Of a stretch of 64,000 nt of DNA, positions 35,605-43,595 are shown one piece after another (position 1 is the stretch's first letter; the number at the start of each line of letters is the position of its first letter). Origin of the DNA: Bradyrhizobium sp. SZCCT0153 (GTDB lineage: Bacteria > Pseudomonadota > Alphaproteobacteria > Rhizobiales > Xanthobacteraceae); NCBI RefSeq assembly GCF_018129995.1, contig NZ_JAFCKS010000014.1, positions 1-64,000 of the forward strand, read 5' to 3'. Both the position numbers and the translations under genes were made by a program. Under the pieces are notes generated by a model, which was not told the DNA's origin, did not search any database, and worked only from the letters and a program-made list of their open reading frames with translations.

Positions 35605-36531
35605 TCACCGCTGGATGATCTTCATCCAGACGTCGCCCAGGATCGCGGGCTCGCGCGGCGGCAGATAGGTGAGGCCGGCCTGCCTGCCGAATTCGGCGAT
35701 CCTGCCCTCGGCAGCGAGCCCGGTGAGCGCCTTGTTGGCGGCGTCGATCAACGCGGGATCGCTGGCGAGCCCGACATAGCCGCGATTGGCCCCGATCGGA
35801 TAGTAATAGCCGGACGCGGTGATCGCCGTGTCGGGATGCGCGGCGCGATGGGCATCGAAGCGGCCGAGGTCGATCAACGTCGCGTCGTAGTCGCCACGGG
35901 CAAGTGCGCCGAGGAGGTCGTCGCGGCCCGGGACGAGATGGGTGATGTCGTCGATCAGTCGTCCCTTGTCAAAGGTCATCAGGATGGCATCGCCGAGCGA
36001 GCCGCTCTCGATGACGAGGCGAAGCCCCGCAAGGCCGCCGATATCGCCGATCTTGCGGCCCTGCGCCTTCGGCCCGAGCACCACCGTCATCGGCGAGTAA
36101 ACATAGGGCTGGCTCGGCGCGAGCACTCCCAGCGCGACACGGCGACGCCGGTCGTCGCGCGTGGCGCCGGCGAAATCGGGCAGGCGTGCCGTCTTCATGC
36201 CGGGCTTGACGAGGGAATCGGTCGTCAGCGCGTAGCCGCCGACCAGCGAGCAGCGCCCGTCGGAGAGCAACGCGTTGGCCTCGAGCTGCGGGCTCGAATC
36301 CTCATCGAGCTTGCTTTCGAACCATTGGATCCTGAGCGGCCGTCCCATCCGCTCCGCGATCGCCTGCGCCAGCAGCACGTCGAAGCCGGAGTCCGGCTTG
36401 CCCTTGTGATGCACCGAGAGCGGCGGCCGGTCCTCGTCGAGACAGATCGTCAGCGGATCGTCGGCCGCGCGGGCGACCGTGGCCGCAGCGAGGGTCGCGG
36501 CAATGCTCCAAGCGGCGAGCCAAGCCCTCAT
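35605..36531 (-). CDS. Quinoprotein-associated periplasmic binding protein (MxaJ/XoxJ-like)
   Basis: 308 residues, signal peptide MRAWLAAWSIAATLAAATVARA, then the SBP_bac_3 fold: LTICLDEDRPPLSVHHKGKP, GFDVLLAQAIAERMGRPLRI. The start overlaps the cytochrome stop by 4 bases. XoxJ/MxaJ proteins accompany PQQ dehydrogenases in operons and are thought to help activate or mature the enzyme rather than feed a transporter. Here it is the last gene of dehydrogenase-cytochrome-binding protein, the same trio as xoxFGJ. Confidence 0.8.
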   Translation of the reverse strand: MRAWLAAWSIAATLAAATVARAADDPLTICLDEDRPPLSVHHKGKPDSGFDVLLAQAIAERMGRPLRIQWFESKLDEDSSPQLEANALLSDGRCSLVGGYALTTDSLVKPGMKTARLPDFAGATRDDRRRRVALGVLAPSQPYVYSPMTVVLGPKAQGRKIGDIGGLAGLRLVIESGSLGDAILMTFDKGRLIDDITHLVPGRDDLLGALARGDYDATLIDLGRFDAHRAAHPDTAITASGYYYPIGANRGYVGLASDPALIDAANKALTGLAAEGRIAEFGRQAGLTYLPPREPAILGDVWMKIIQR

Positions 36532-36884
36532 GGCCTCCTCCGGCTCGAGATGAAGGCCCAGAGATCGCCGATCTCATCGTCGCTGAGGATGTCGGCCCAG
36601 GGCGGCATCTTGTTGTTCTTGCCGTTCTTCACCGTGGTGACGAAGCGCGTCTTGTCGTCGGGAAAGGCGCGCAGGTCCGGCGTGATGGTGCCGGAATTCA
36701 TCATATTGGGGCCGTGGCAGTGCGAGCATTTCGAAGCATAGGTCGACTTGCCGTGGTCGATCTGTGCCTGCACGGGATTGGCGGTTGCGTCATCCGCGGC
36801 ACGAGCGGTCGCCGCAAGCGCGACCGTCAGCACCGCGACGGTGGCGAGGATCGCCACCGTCTTGTGAGATACTTTTCTCAGCAT
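36528..36884 (-). CDS. Small periplasmic cytochrome c
   Basis: 118 residues. Signal peptide to ~ATARA, haem site C53-x-x-C56-H57 (CSHCH) and likely axial Met94 in KMPPWAD. Start ATG 36884; the open frame runs further upstream inside the dehydrogenase gene region. It lies 10 bases after the PQQ dehydrogenase stop and should be its electron acceptor. Confidence 0.88.
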   Translation of the reverse strand: MLRKVSHKTVAILATVAVLTVALAATARAADDATANPVQAQIDHGKSTYASKCSHCHGPNMMNSGTITPDLRAFPDDKTRFVTTVKNGKNNKMPPWADILSDDEIGDLWAFISSRRRP

Positions 36885-36894
36885 CGTGCCGTGG

Positions 36895-38559
36895 TTATTG
36901 CTTGACCGCAAAGACCCACAGCGAGCCGCCGGGTGGCACCTTCGCCAGCCGCTCGTCGCCGGAGAACAGCGAATAGACGCCGCCATAGCCGGAGGTGACG
37001 GCAACGTATTGCACGCCGTCCTGCTGCCATGTCACCGGCTGGCCCTCGATGCCCGAGCCGGTCTGGAACTGCCAGAGCTTCTTGCCGGTGTCGGCATCGA
37101 AGGCCTCGAACTCGCCGGTCAGCGCGCCCGAGAACACGACGCCGCCCGCGGTCGACAGCACGCCGGAGAAGCGCGGGATATCGCTTGGTGCTTCCCACTT
37201 CGCCTTGCCGGTCATGGGATCGATCGCCTTCAGGTGACCGCGCGGACCGTCACCCCATTCCCAGAGGTCGGTGAGGTCCATGCCGAGATACCATTCACCC
37301 TGCTTGAAGGTGACGGGCTCGGTCTTGTACCTGCCGCCGAAGGCGAGCGTATTGGCGTAGGCAAGGCCGGTCTGCGGATTGAACGACATCGGCTCCCAGT
37401 TCTTGCCGCCGAGGATCGACGGATAGACCGTCACCTTCTTGCCGTCGCGTGCGTCCTTCGAGACGTCGGTCTCGATCGGCTTGCCGGTCTTCATGTCGAT
37501 GCCGGTCGCCCAATTCACCTTCACGTAAGGGTTGGCCGCGAGCAGCTTTCCGTTGGTGCGGTCGAGCACGTAGAAGAAGCCGTTGCGGTTGGCATCCATC
37601 AGCACCTTGGTCGGCTTGCCCTCGACATTCATGTCGGCGAGGACCATCTCGGCCACCGAATCGTAGTCGAACGGGTTGTTCGGCGAGAACTGGTAGTGCC
37701 ACTTGATCTTGCCGGTCTTGGGATCCATCGCCAGCACGGAGCAGGTGTAGAGGTTGTCGCCGGGACGCACCGCCGAGTTGAACGGCCCGGGATTGCCGAT
37801 GCCCCAATAGACCGTATTCAGCTCGGGATCGTAGGAGCCCGTGATCCAGGTCGAGCCGCCACCGAGCTTCCAGGTGTCGCCCTTCCAGGTGTCGCCGCCG
37901 GGCTCGTCGGGGGAGGGGATCGAATGGGTGCGCCAGAGGTGCTTGCCCGTCGCCGGATCCCAGCCGTCGATGAAGCCGCGGGTGCCGAACTCGGCGCCGG
38001 AGATGCCGGTGATGACGACGCCGTCGGCGACCAGCGGGGCCACCGTCATCGAATAGCCTTCCTTGATGTCGGCCGCCTTCTGCCGCCACAGCTCCTTGCC
38101 GTCCTTGGCGTCGAGCGCGATCACGTTGGCGTCGAGCGTGGTGCGGAAGACCTTGCCGTCATAGAGCGCCGCGCCGCGATTGATGATGCCGCAGCAGACG
38201 ATGCGCGGGGTCTCGGCGGGATATTCGATCTTGCTCTTCCAGATCTGCTTGCCGGTCTTGGCGTCGACCGCCATGGTCGCGTTGTGCGAGGTCACGTAGA
38301 TCACGCCCTGGTACACCAGCGGCTGGGATTCCTCGCTGCGATCGTCGTTGAATGAGTAGTTCCAGACCGGGACGAGGTTCTTGACGGTATCCTTGTTGAT
38401 CTGGTTCAGCGTCGAGAAGCGCTGCAGATTGTAGCCCATCCCGTAGTTGAGAACGTTCGAAGTATCGGTTGCACCCTTGACCAGCTGATCGGTGGTCTGT
38501 GCATTTGCACAAATCGGTGCAAACATGACGAGGCTCGCGGCCATCGCAAGGCGTTTCAT
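36895..38559 (-). CDS. PQQ-dependent alcohol dehydrogenase, lanthanide type (ExaF/PedH-like)
   Basis: 554 residues from ATG 38559 behind GGGAGGAACGG; signal peptide ends ICANA. Vicinal C122-C123 (VCCGIINRG), E190 (SGAEFGTRG), N256 (GIGNPGPFN), catalytic D298 and D300 in PFDYDSVAE. The second Asp predicts a rare-earth cofactor. Sequence context (GDGPRGHLKAIDPMTGK, FEAFDADTGKKLWQFQ) is that of ethanol-type dehydrogenases rather than methanol ones, so broader alcohols are likely substrates. Co-transcribed with its own cytochrome c and XoxJ-like protein. Confidence 0.92.
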   Translation of the reverse strand: MKRLAMAASLVMFAPICANAQTTDQLVKGATDTSNVLNYGMGYNLQRFSTLNQINKDTVKNLVPVWNYSFNDDRSEESQPLVYQGVIYVTSHNATMAVDAKTGKQIWKSKIEYPAETPRIVCCGIINRGAALYDGKVFRTTLDANVIALDAKDGKELWRQKAADIKEGYSMTVAPLVADGVVITGISGAEFGTRGFIDGWDPATGKHLWRTHSIPSPDEPGGDTWKGDTWKLGGGSTWITGSYDPELNTVYWGIGNPGPFNSAVRPGDNLYTCSVLAMDPKTGKIKWHYQFSPNNPFDYDSVAEMVLADMNVEGKPTKVLMDANRNGFFYVLDRTNGKLLAANPYVKVNWATGIDMKTGKPIETDVSKDARDGKKVTVYPSILGGKNWEPMSFNPQTGLAYANTLAFGGRYKTEPVTFKQGEWYLGMDLTDLWEWGDGPRGHLKAIDPMTGKAKWEAPSDIPRFSGVLSTAGGVVFSGALTGEFEAFDADTGKKLWQFQTGSGIEGQPVTWQQDGVQYVAVTSGYGGVYSLFSGDERLAKVPPGGSLWVFAVKQ

Positions 38560-38889
38560 CCGTTCCTCCCAATATGCGCGTCTTTTGACGCTGCGGCAGC
38601 AACACTCCGCCCGAATGCAAAACGCGTCAATACGAAAGTCGTAATTACGACGCCGATATGCTGGGCACCGGATGTCGGTCACCTGACGGATACCTTACAG
38701 TCGACTCTGACTTGTGTGCAGACGCTGAAAAAATTCCGCCGCATGAGGCAATGCAGCCCGCTCGGGCCATTGGGTGCCGGCAGTTGTGCGGCGCATTGGT
38801 TGCAATTGCGGACTTGAACCGGGGCCTGCTTGTGGACTTATCTCGTTTCGGTCCGGCTCGAAGCGGAGCTCTTGGTCAGGGAGGTTTTG
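38560..38889. promoter_or_regulatory. Divergent control region between the alcohol dehydrogenase and lanmodulin genes
   Basis: 330 bases with no gene. A 14-bp perfect palindrome, GTCGTAATTACGAC, lies at 38638-38651, 79 bases upstream of the dehydrogenase start and 238 from the lanmodulin start. It is AT-centred in a GC-rich background and is a good operator candidate for shared control. Promoter boxes cannot be placed with confidence. Confidence 0.55.
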
Positions 38890-39282
38890 ATGATATCGCG
38901 TCGCTCTGTTGCGCTTGCACTCACGATCGCACTGCTGTCCGGCCCGGCGTGGTCTGCATCCGGCAACGCCGTAAAAATGTTCGATACCGACAATGACGGC
39001 ACGCTCGATCTCGCCGAGGTGAAGAAGGCCGCCAGCGTGCTGTTCGCCAGGCTCGATCCCGATCGCGACGGCACGCTCGACGCCCGCGAATTGCGCGGAC
39101 GGTTGACGGCGAAAGAACTCGCCGCCGCCGATCCCGATCGCGACGGGACTCTCACGGTCGACGAATATCTCTCCGTCGTCGAGCTGCGCTTCAACGCGGC
39201 GAATCCCGACAAGGATGGAACGCTGGATGCGAAGGAGCTGAGTTCGCGCGCCGGCCGCGCGCTGCTGCGCTTGTTGCGGTGA
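38890..39282 (+). CDS. lanM: Lanmodulin, periplasmic lanthanide-binding EF-hand protein
   Basis: 130 residues, ATG 38890 after GGGAGG; signal peptide to ~WSA. Four 12-residue EF loops: D32-E43 (DTDNDGTLDLAE), D56-E67 (DPDRDGTLDARE), D81-E92 (DPDRDGTLTVDE) and N105-E116 (NPDKDGTLDAKE). They are only 12-13 residues apart, Pro is at loop position 2 in three of four and loop 4 begins with Asn. All three traits mark lanmodulin of Methylorubrum rather than calmodulin-like proteins, and the C-terminal end (ELSSRAGRALLRLLR) also matches. Loop 1 has Thr for Pro; loop 3 has Thr at position 9. It would bind rare earths picomolar-tight in the periplasm. pqqA lies 170 bases downstream. Confidence 0.9.
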   Translation: MISRRSVALALTIALLSGPAWSASGNAVKMFDTDNDGTLDLAEVKKAASVLFARLDPDRDGTLDARELRGRLTAKELAAADPDRDGTLTVDEYLSVVELRFNAANPDKDGTLDAKELSSRAGRALLRLLR

Positions 39283-39452
39283 GAGGCACGCCGCTTGACT
39301 GGGAGCGAAGGCGGTTTGCCCGAGAGGGAAATTTGCGAGCGCGATGCGACAGTTCGCTGTGTTGGCAGTTCGATTCCCTGCTTGCGCTGTGCCAGACGCA
39401 GCCCTAGGTTTTGCCCGGCGCGATGTCGCGCTGATCCCTTGGGAGACCCCGA

Positions 39453-39533
39453 ATGGCTTGGAAAGCTCCGAAGATCGTGGAAGTGTCGGTCGGCATGGAA
39501 ATCAACATGTACGCCTGCGCTTCGCGCAAGTAA
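39453..39533 (+). CDS. pqqA: PQQ precursor peptide
   Basis: 26 codons: MAWKAPKIVEVSVGMEINMY followed by ACASRK and TAA. The Glu16-x3-Tyr20 pair (VGMEINMY) supplies the two residues that PqqE links to build PQQ, and the N-terminal KAPKIVEV resembles other PqqA peptides. GGGAGA lies 8-9 bases before the ATG. None of pqqB, C, D or E follows, so this copy stands alone and depends on synthesis genes elsewhere. A hairpin 18 bases downstream may end or stabilise its message. Confidence 0.88.
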   Translation: MAWKAPKIVEVSVGMEINMYACASRK

Positions 39534-39550
39534 GACGGACGACCTGCCGC

Positions 39551-39578
39551 GGCTTCGATGGCAAACGCCGTCGAAGCC
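39551..39578 (+). other. Hairpin downstream of pqqA
   Basis: Arms 39551-39562 and 39567-39578 pair over 12 positions with one G-T wobble around an AAAC loop. No T-run. It contains the in-frame ATG at 39558, which therefore is a poor start for the next gene. It may cap the pqqA message, as pqqA is often made in excess over later genes. Confidence 0.55.
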
Positions 39579-39593
39579 GTGGTAGTGTCGGGG

Positions 39594-40463
39594 ATGCGCG
39601 CGAGAGCCCATACCTTCTGGACCATAGCTGCCTGCACGTTCGCACTTGCACCGGCATGCGTCAGCGCTGAAGAGGGCTTCGATACCGAGCACATCTTCGG
39701 CTTCATGATCGGCACCGACGTCGGCAATCCGGGCGAGCGTGAATTCCAGAGCCAGACGACGGGACGCTTCGGCAAGGGCGGCGGGACCTATCGCGCCCTT
39801 TCGCAGGAGGTCGAGATCGAGGTCGTGCCGCTGCCGAATTTCCGCGTCGAGGTCGGCGGCACCGCCACGCTGCACGACATCGCCGGCGTCCCCGACATCG
39901 ACGACCGCCGCCAGTTCAACTTCCAGGGCGCTTCGCTCGACCTGCGCTATCGCCTGCTCGATCGCCAGCGCGCGCCGTTTGGGTTGACTATCGGCGCCGA
40001 GCTCCACGGCGACCGCATTGACGAGACCTCCGGCGCAAAAGGCCGGATGTACGGCACCGACTTTACGCTCGCCTTCGATCGCGAGCTGATCCCGAACTTC
40101 GCCATCGGCGCGCTCAACCTGATCTACCAGCCCGAATGGGCGCGCTTCGAGGTGGCGGGACTGTCCGAAAAGAGCTCCACCATCGGCGCGGCCTTCGCCG
40201 GCCTCGTCCGCGTGCGGCCCGATGTGCTGCTCGGCGGCGAGCTGCGCTACTTCCGGCAATATGAAGGCATCGGCCTCGGCGAGTTCTCGGGCCAGGCCCT
40301 GTTCGTCGGTCCGACCGCCTATTTCCAGCTCTCCGAGCGCTCACGGCTGACCATGAGCTGGAGCATGCAGGCCTGGGGTCGTCCGGCCGGGTCCGCCGCC
40401 AATCTCGACCTCGTCAATTTCGAGCGGCATCAGGCAAGGCTGGTATTTGGGGTCAACTTCTAG
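39594..40463 (+). CDS. Probable outer-membrane beta-barrel protein of unknown function
   Basis: 289 residues from ATG 39594, giving a clean signal peptide (MRARAHTFWTIAACTFALAP, cleaved after CVSA). The mature protein alternates short polar and hydrophobic strands (VEIEVVPLPNFRVEVGGTATL, LDLRYRLLDRQRAPFG, GGELRYFRQYEG) and ends in Phe (RLVFGVNF), as outer-membrane barrels do. No family is recognised. Following lanM and pqqA in the same direction, it may belong to the metal or PQQ economy; this is inference only. Confidence 0.7.
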   Translation: MRARAHTFWTIAACTFALAPACVSAEEGFDTEHIFGFMIGTDVGNPGEREFQSQTTGRFGKGGGTYRALSQEVEIEVVPLPNFRVEVGGTATLHDIAGVPDIDDRRQFNFQGASLDLRYRLLDRQRAPFGLTIGAELHGDRIDETSGAKGRMYGTDFTLAFDRELIPNFAIGALNLIYQPEWARFEVAGLSEKSSTIGAAFAGLVRVRPDVLLGGELRYFRQYEGIGLGEFSGQALFVGPTAYFQLSERSRLTMSWSMQAWGRPAGSAANLDLVNFERHQARLVFGVNF

Positions 40464-40570
40464 GAGGGCGAGTTCCGGACCCTGGCTCTCTCACGCCGGT
40501 TTGAAACCCCGACAGGCCTGGACCGTAAACTGTTGTGCTAACCTTGATGGCCTTGCGAGAGGATCCCGGC

Positions 40571-40780
40571 ATGAGCCCGATCGACCTGGTGGTAACTGTG
40601 TGTGCGGTGCTCTCGCCTGCGACCTGCGAGGAGCAGCATCTGGTGTTCAACTTTGCGGGGTCGCCGCGGCAATGCGCGATGGCCGCGCCGCCCTATATCG
40701 CGCAATGGGTCGGCGACCATCCGAAGTGGCAGGCGGTGCGGTGGCGCTGCGAGTATCCGCACCCGAACGACAGGGCGTGA
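40571..40780 (+). CDS. Small conserved-looking Cys-containing protein
   Basis: 69 residues, ATG 40571 with AGAGGA upstream. MSPIDLVVTVCAVLSPATCEEQHLVF begins with a short hydrophobic stretch; four Cys in all (VCAVL, ATCEEQ, RQCAM, WRCEY). Trp-rich C-terminal half (YIAQWVGDHPKWQAVRWRC). No function can be assigned. It is followed at once by a palindromic repeat. Confidence 0.55.
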   Translation: MSPIDLVVTVCAVLSPATCEEQHLVFNFAGSPRQCAMAAPPYIAQWVGDHPKWQAVRWRCEYPHPNDRA

Positions 40781-40791
40781 GAGGTAGCAGA

Positions 40792-40901
40792 CCCTCATGG
40801 TGAGCAGCGCGGAACGCGCGTCTCGAACCATGCAGGCCCCACTGCTGCAGCCGGGCCTTTCATCCTTCGAGACGCCGCTTCGCGGCTCCTCGGGATGAGG
40901 G
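40792..40901. repeat. Bradyrhizobium-type palindromic intergenic repeat, copy 1
   Basis: Ends CCCTCAT (40792-40798) and ATGAGGG (40895-40901) are inverted; inner arms CGTCTCGAA (40819-40827) and TTCGAGACG (40866-40874) are also inverted. It sits between convergent genes. The same inner arms occur in the repeat at 49588-49688, in the opposite order. Confidence 0.7.
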
Positions 40902-40909
40902 TTGGACAG

Positions 40910-41260
40910 CTACTTGCTGCAGTCCTTCAGGTCCTTGTCGGCGATCGAGAACACCGCGTCCGCCCTGACCTCGATGTCGCGCACGATGCACTGCCGCGCA
41001 TTGGCATAGCTGACCTTGGCGTCGTAGCGGCCGGGCTCGACGCCGGTGATGCGCAGCCGCTCGTCGTGGTCGACCTCCTTGTCCTTGTCGTTCAGGCACT
41101 GGTTCGGTCCCCACTCGGTCTTGCCGACCGGCGAGAGCTGGAAGCCGGAGATCGTCTCCGTCGTGAGATTCCAGAGCCGGATGCCCTTGCCCTTGGTCTG
41201 CGCGGCGGCTTCGCCGGCAAACGCCAGCAACGTGATCAACACCAGACCCCAACGCATCAA
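40910..41260 (-). CDS. Small secreted protein of unknown function
   Basis: 116 residues, signal peptide MMRWGLVLITLLAFAGEAAAQ. The mature part reads GKGIRLWNLTTETISGFQLSP...GEWGPNQC-like, with three cysteines (NQCLN, RQCIV, KDCSK) and a beta-rich pattern. I know similar small proteins annotated as hypothetical only. It shares direction with the pentapeptide-repeat gene upstream (23 bases), so they are probably one transcript. Confidence 0.65.
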   Translation of the reverse strand: MMRWGLVLITLLAFAGEAAAQTKGKGIRLWNLTTETISGFQLSPVGKTEWGPNQCLNDKDKEVDHDERLRITGVEPGRYDAKVSYANARQCIVRDIEVRADAVFSIADKDLKDCSK

Positions 41261-41283
41261 ATCGTCCTCCCAAGGCGACGCCG

Positions 41284-42078
41284 TTATTGCCTGATCAGGC
41301 GCTCGCGGTTCTTTGCCTTGTCGAAATTTTTGGCGCGGTCAAGGCCGATCGGTGCAATCAGCCTGGCGGAGGTGAGATCGGTGCCCTCGAAATCGGTGTC
41401 GATGACGGTCGCCCCGGTCAGGTCGGCGCCGCCGAGCTGGGCGTTCCGGAGCGACGCCCCGGTCAGGTCGGCTCCCCTGAGGGAGGCAAACTCGAGATCG
41501 ACGCGCGACAGGTCGGCGTTGCGCGCGTTCAACCGTTCCAGATTGGCCGATCGGAGCACGGCGCGCATCAACCCCATCGACTGGTTGCGCATGTCGGCGC
41601 CGAGATGCGCGTCGGCGATCGAGGCGCCGACCAGGCTCGCGCCGCTGAGATCGGCTGCGATGCGCGCGCCGGTCAGATCAGCGCCGTCGAGGTGAGCGCG
41701 CGCCATCTGCGCGGCGAACAGGCTGGCGCCCCTCAGGCTCGCGCCCGTGAGATCCGCGTCGAGAAGCCACGCCTGATCGAGGATCGCTCGATCAAGACGG
41801 GCGCCGCCGAGTTTTGTCTTGTTGAGCCGTGCCGTGCGAAGCACCGCCCTGGAAAGGTCGAGCCCCGAGAGATCGAGCCCCGACAAGCGCGTGCCGGTGA
41901 AGTCGGCGGGCGCGCCGGCGCTCGCTTTGGCCAGTACGGCCTCGACCTCCTGTCGGCTCATTTCAGCGGAGACCATGGCGGGTGAGGTGAGGTCGACGTC
42001 ACGCATCATATCCTGGGCGCTCGCCATGGTCGCGACGAGCGCAAAGCCAAGCGTCGTCAGAGCAACGGTTCGTCTCAT
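41284..42078 (-). CDS. Exported pentapeptide-repeat protein
   Basis: 264 residues with a signal peptide (MRRTVALTTLGFALVATMASAQ). From ~60 to ~250 it is built of A(D/N)Lxx repeats such as LSGLDLSGLDLSRAVLRTA and GADLTGASLRNAQLGGADL, which fold into a right-handed four-sided beta-helix. Periplasmic location is unusual for the family. It follows the ABC transporter genes 42127-44576 in the same direction by 48 bases and so may serve the same process; function unknown. Confidence 0.85.
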   Translation of the reverse strand: MRRTVALTTLGFALVATMASAQDMMRDVDLTSPAMVSAEMSRQEVEAVLAKASAGAPADFTGTRLSGLDLSGLDLSRAVLRTARLNKTKLGGARLDRAILDQAWLLDADLTGASLRGASLFAAQMARAHLDGADLTGARIAADLSGASLVGASIADAHLGADMRNQSMGLMRAVLRSANLERLNARNADLSRVDLEFASLRGADLTGASLRNAQLGGADLTGATVIDTDFEGTDLTSARLIAPIGLDRAKNFDKAKNRERLIRQ

Positions 42079-42126
42079 CGTCAGGCTCCGCTATCGGCCT
42101 GTTTAGCACACGTGCCGCGCGGCTGC

Positions 42127-42867
42127 CTATGAGACATCCCGCCCGGCGCGTTCGCCGCCCTGTTCACCCGGGGCTCGCCGCGGAAGCCCGCCCTTGATCG
42201 CGGCAATCGCGGCGTCGCTGCGTGCCTCGCGCGGGATGCCGATGGGTACCTCGGCCAGGATGCGCGCCGGGCGCGGCGACAGGAAGAACAGGCGATCGCC
42301 GAGGCGCACCGCATCGTCCAGGCTGTGCGTCACGAGCAGCGTCGTGACGGGTCGGCTGGCGACCAGCGCTGCGATCTCGTCGCGCAATCGGCCGGCCAGC
42401 GCGTCGTCGAGCGAGGCCAGGGGCTCGTCGAGCACCAGAATATCCGGCTCGACCGCAAAGGCGCGGGCGAGTGCGACGCGGCGGGCCAGCCCCAGTGACA
42501 GTTCGCCGGGGAAGTGGCTGCGGTGCTGCTCCAGCTCGAGGATCCTGAACAGCTCGGCAAGCTTTGCGTCAGTGACATCGGGTGCCGCAAGCCGCACGTT
42601 CTGCTCGACCGAGCGCCATGGCAGCAGCCGCGGCTCCTGGAACACCATCCCGATCCGCGCCTCCGCGGGGCGCGACACCCGGCCCTCGAAATCGCGGTCG
42701 AGCCCGAGGATGATGCGCAGCATCGTGCTCTTGCCGCAGCCGGACGGCCCGATCAGCACGCCGACCTCGCCGGACTGAAGCGCGAATTTCACCGGCGCGA
42801 GGACGTCCTGGGTTCCGCCCGCGGTATTCCTGAACGTCTTGCCTGTGATCTCGACCTCAAGCCGCAC
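42127..42867 (-). CDS. ABC transporter ATP-binding protein, NitT/TauT type
   Basis: 246 residues. Walker A GPSGCGKST, Q-loop MVFQEPRLLPW, signature LSLGLARR (LSxGxxxR, degenerate compared with LSGGQ), Walker B ILVLDEPLASLD and switch His in VTHSLDDA. Overlaps the permease gene by 11 bases. The signature change is typical of some family members and need not mean loss of activity. Confidence 0.9.
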   Translation of the reverse strand: MRLEVEITGKTFRNTAGGTQDVLAPVKFALQSGEVGVLIGPSGCGKSTMLRIILGLDRDFEGRVSRPAEARIGMVFQEPRLLPWRSVEQNVRLAAPDVTDAKLAELFRILELEQHRSHFPGELSLGLARRVALARAFAVEPDILVLDEPLASLDDALAGRLRDEIAALVASRPVTTLLVTHSLDDAVRLGDRLFFLSPRPARILAEVPIGIPREARSDAAIAAIKGGLPRRAPGEQGGERAGRDVS

Positions 42868-43594
42868 GGGGCCGCCACCGTGTTGCGCGGGCTTCGAACG
42901 GTTGCACCAGCGCCATCTCGATCACGAGCACGACGGCGGCGAATGTCAGGGAATAGGCCAGCAGCCGCGGCGTGTCGAACAACTGGAAGGCGATTCCGAT
43001 CTCGAAGCCGACGCCGTTCGGCCGGCCCAGCAGTTCGGCGACCAGCACGATCTTCCACACCAGCGACAATCCGGAGCGGGCCGAGGCTGCGATATAGGGC
43101 GCCAGCTGCGGCAGCACGACGTGGCGGAACGCGCGCCAGCGCGGCATCGCGAACACGCTCGCCATCTCGTCGAGTGAACGGTCGAGCGCGCGCGTGCCCT
43201 CACGCAGGGTGACGATGGCTGTCGGCAGCTTGTTGATGGCGATCGCCGCGATCGCGGCGGCCTCGGTGAGCCCGGCCCAGATATAGGCCAGCACGATCAC
43301 GACCAATGCGGGCAGGTTGAGCAACAGGATCAGCCAGGGATCGCCGAGGCGGTCCGCGAGCTTGACCCGTCCCATCAGATAGCCGATCGCGCTGCCGAGC
43401 GACATCGCCAGCACGAAGGCGAGAATGACACGGGCGAGCGTGGCGCCGAGATGCAGGAACAGGGCGCCGCTCGATGCTTCCGCGATCATCACCTGGAGCA
43501 CGGCAGGCGGAGAGGGCAGCTTTGCGCCGCCGACGAACAGCGCGGCAATCCACCAGATCGCGAGAAACAGTGCAAATGACAGAAGACGCAGCAC
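42857..43594 (-). CDS. ABC transporter permease, NitT/TauT type
   Basis: 245 residues from a GTG at 43594 that overlaps the binding-protein stop (the frame is open further up but inside that gene). Six spans, from LLSFALFLAIWWIAALFVGG to YSLTFAAVVLVIEMALV. Docking loop LDEMASVFAMPRWRAFRHVVLPQL matches the family. Channel component of the importer with the ATPase and binding protein on either side. Confidence 0.87.
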   Translation of the reverse strand: MLRLLSFALFLAIWWIAALFVGGAKLPSPPAVLQVMIAEASSGALFLHLGATLARVILAFVLAMSLGSAIGYLMGRVKLADRLGDPWLILLLNLPALVVIVLAYIWAGLTEAAAIAAIAINKLPTAIVTLREGTRALDRSLDEMASVFAMPRWRAFRHVVLPQLAPYIAASARSGLSLVWKIVLVAELLGRPNGVGFEIGIAFQLFDTPRLLAYSLTFAAVVLVIEMALVQPFEARATRWRPRAA

Positions 43595-43595
43595 C

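Noticed and set aside
39340..39400. tRNA-like GTTCGATTCC stretch near 39368
   Set aside because: No acceptor stem or D and anticodon arms can be folded around it.
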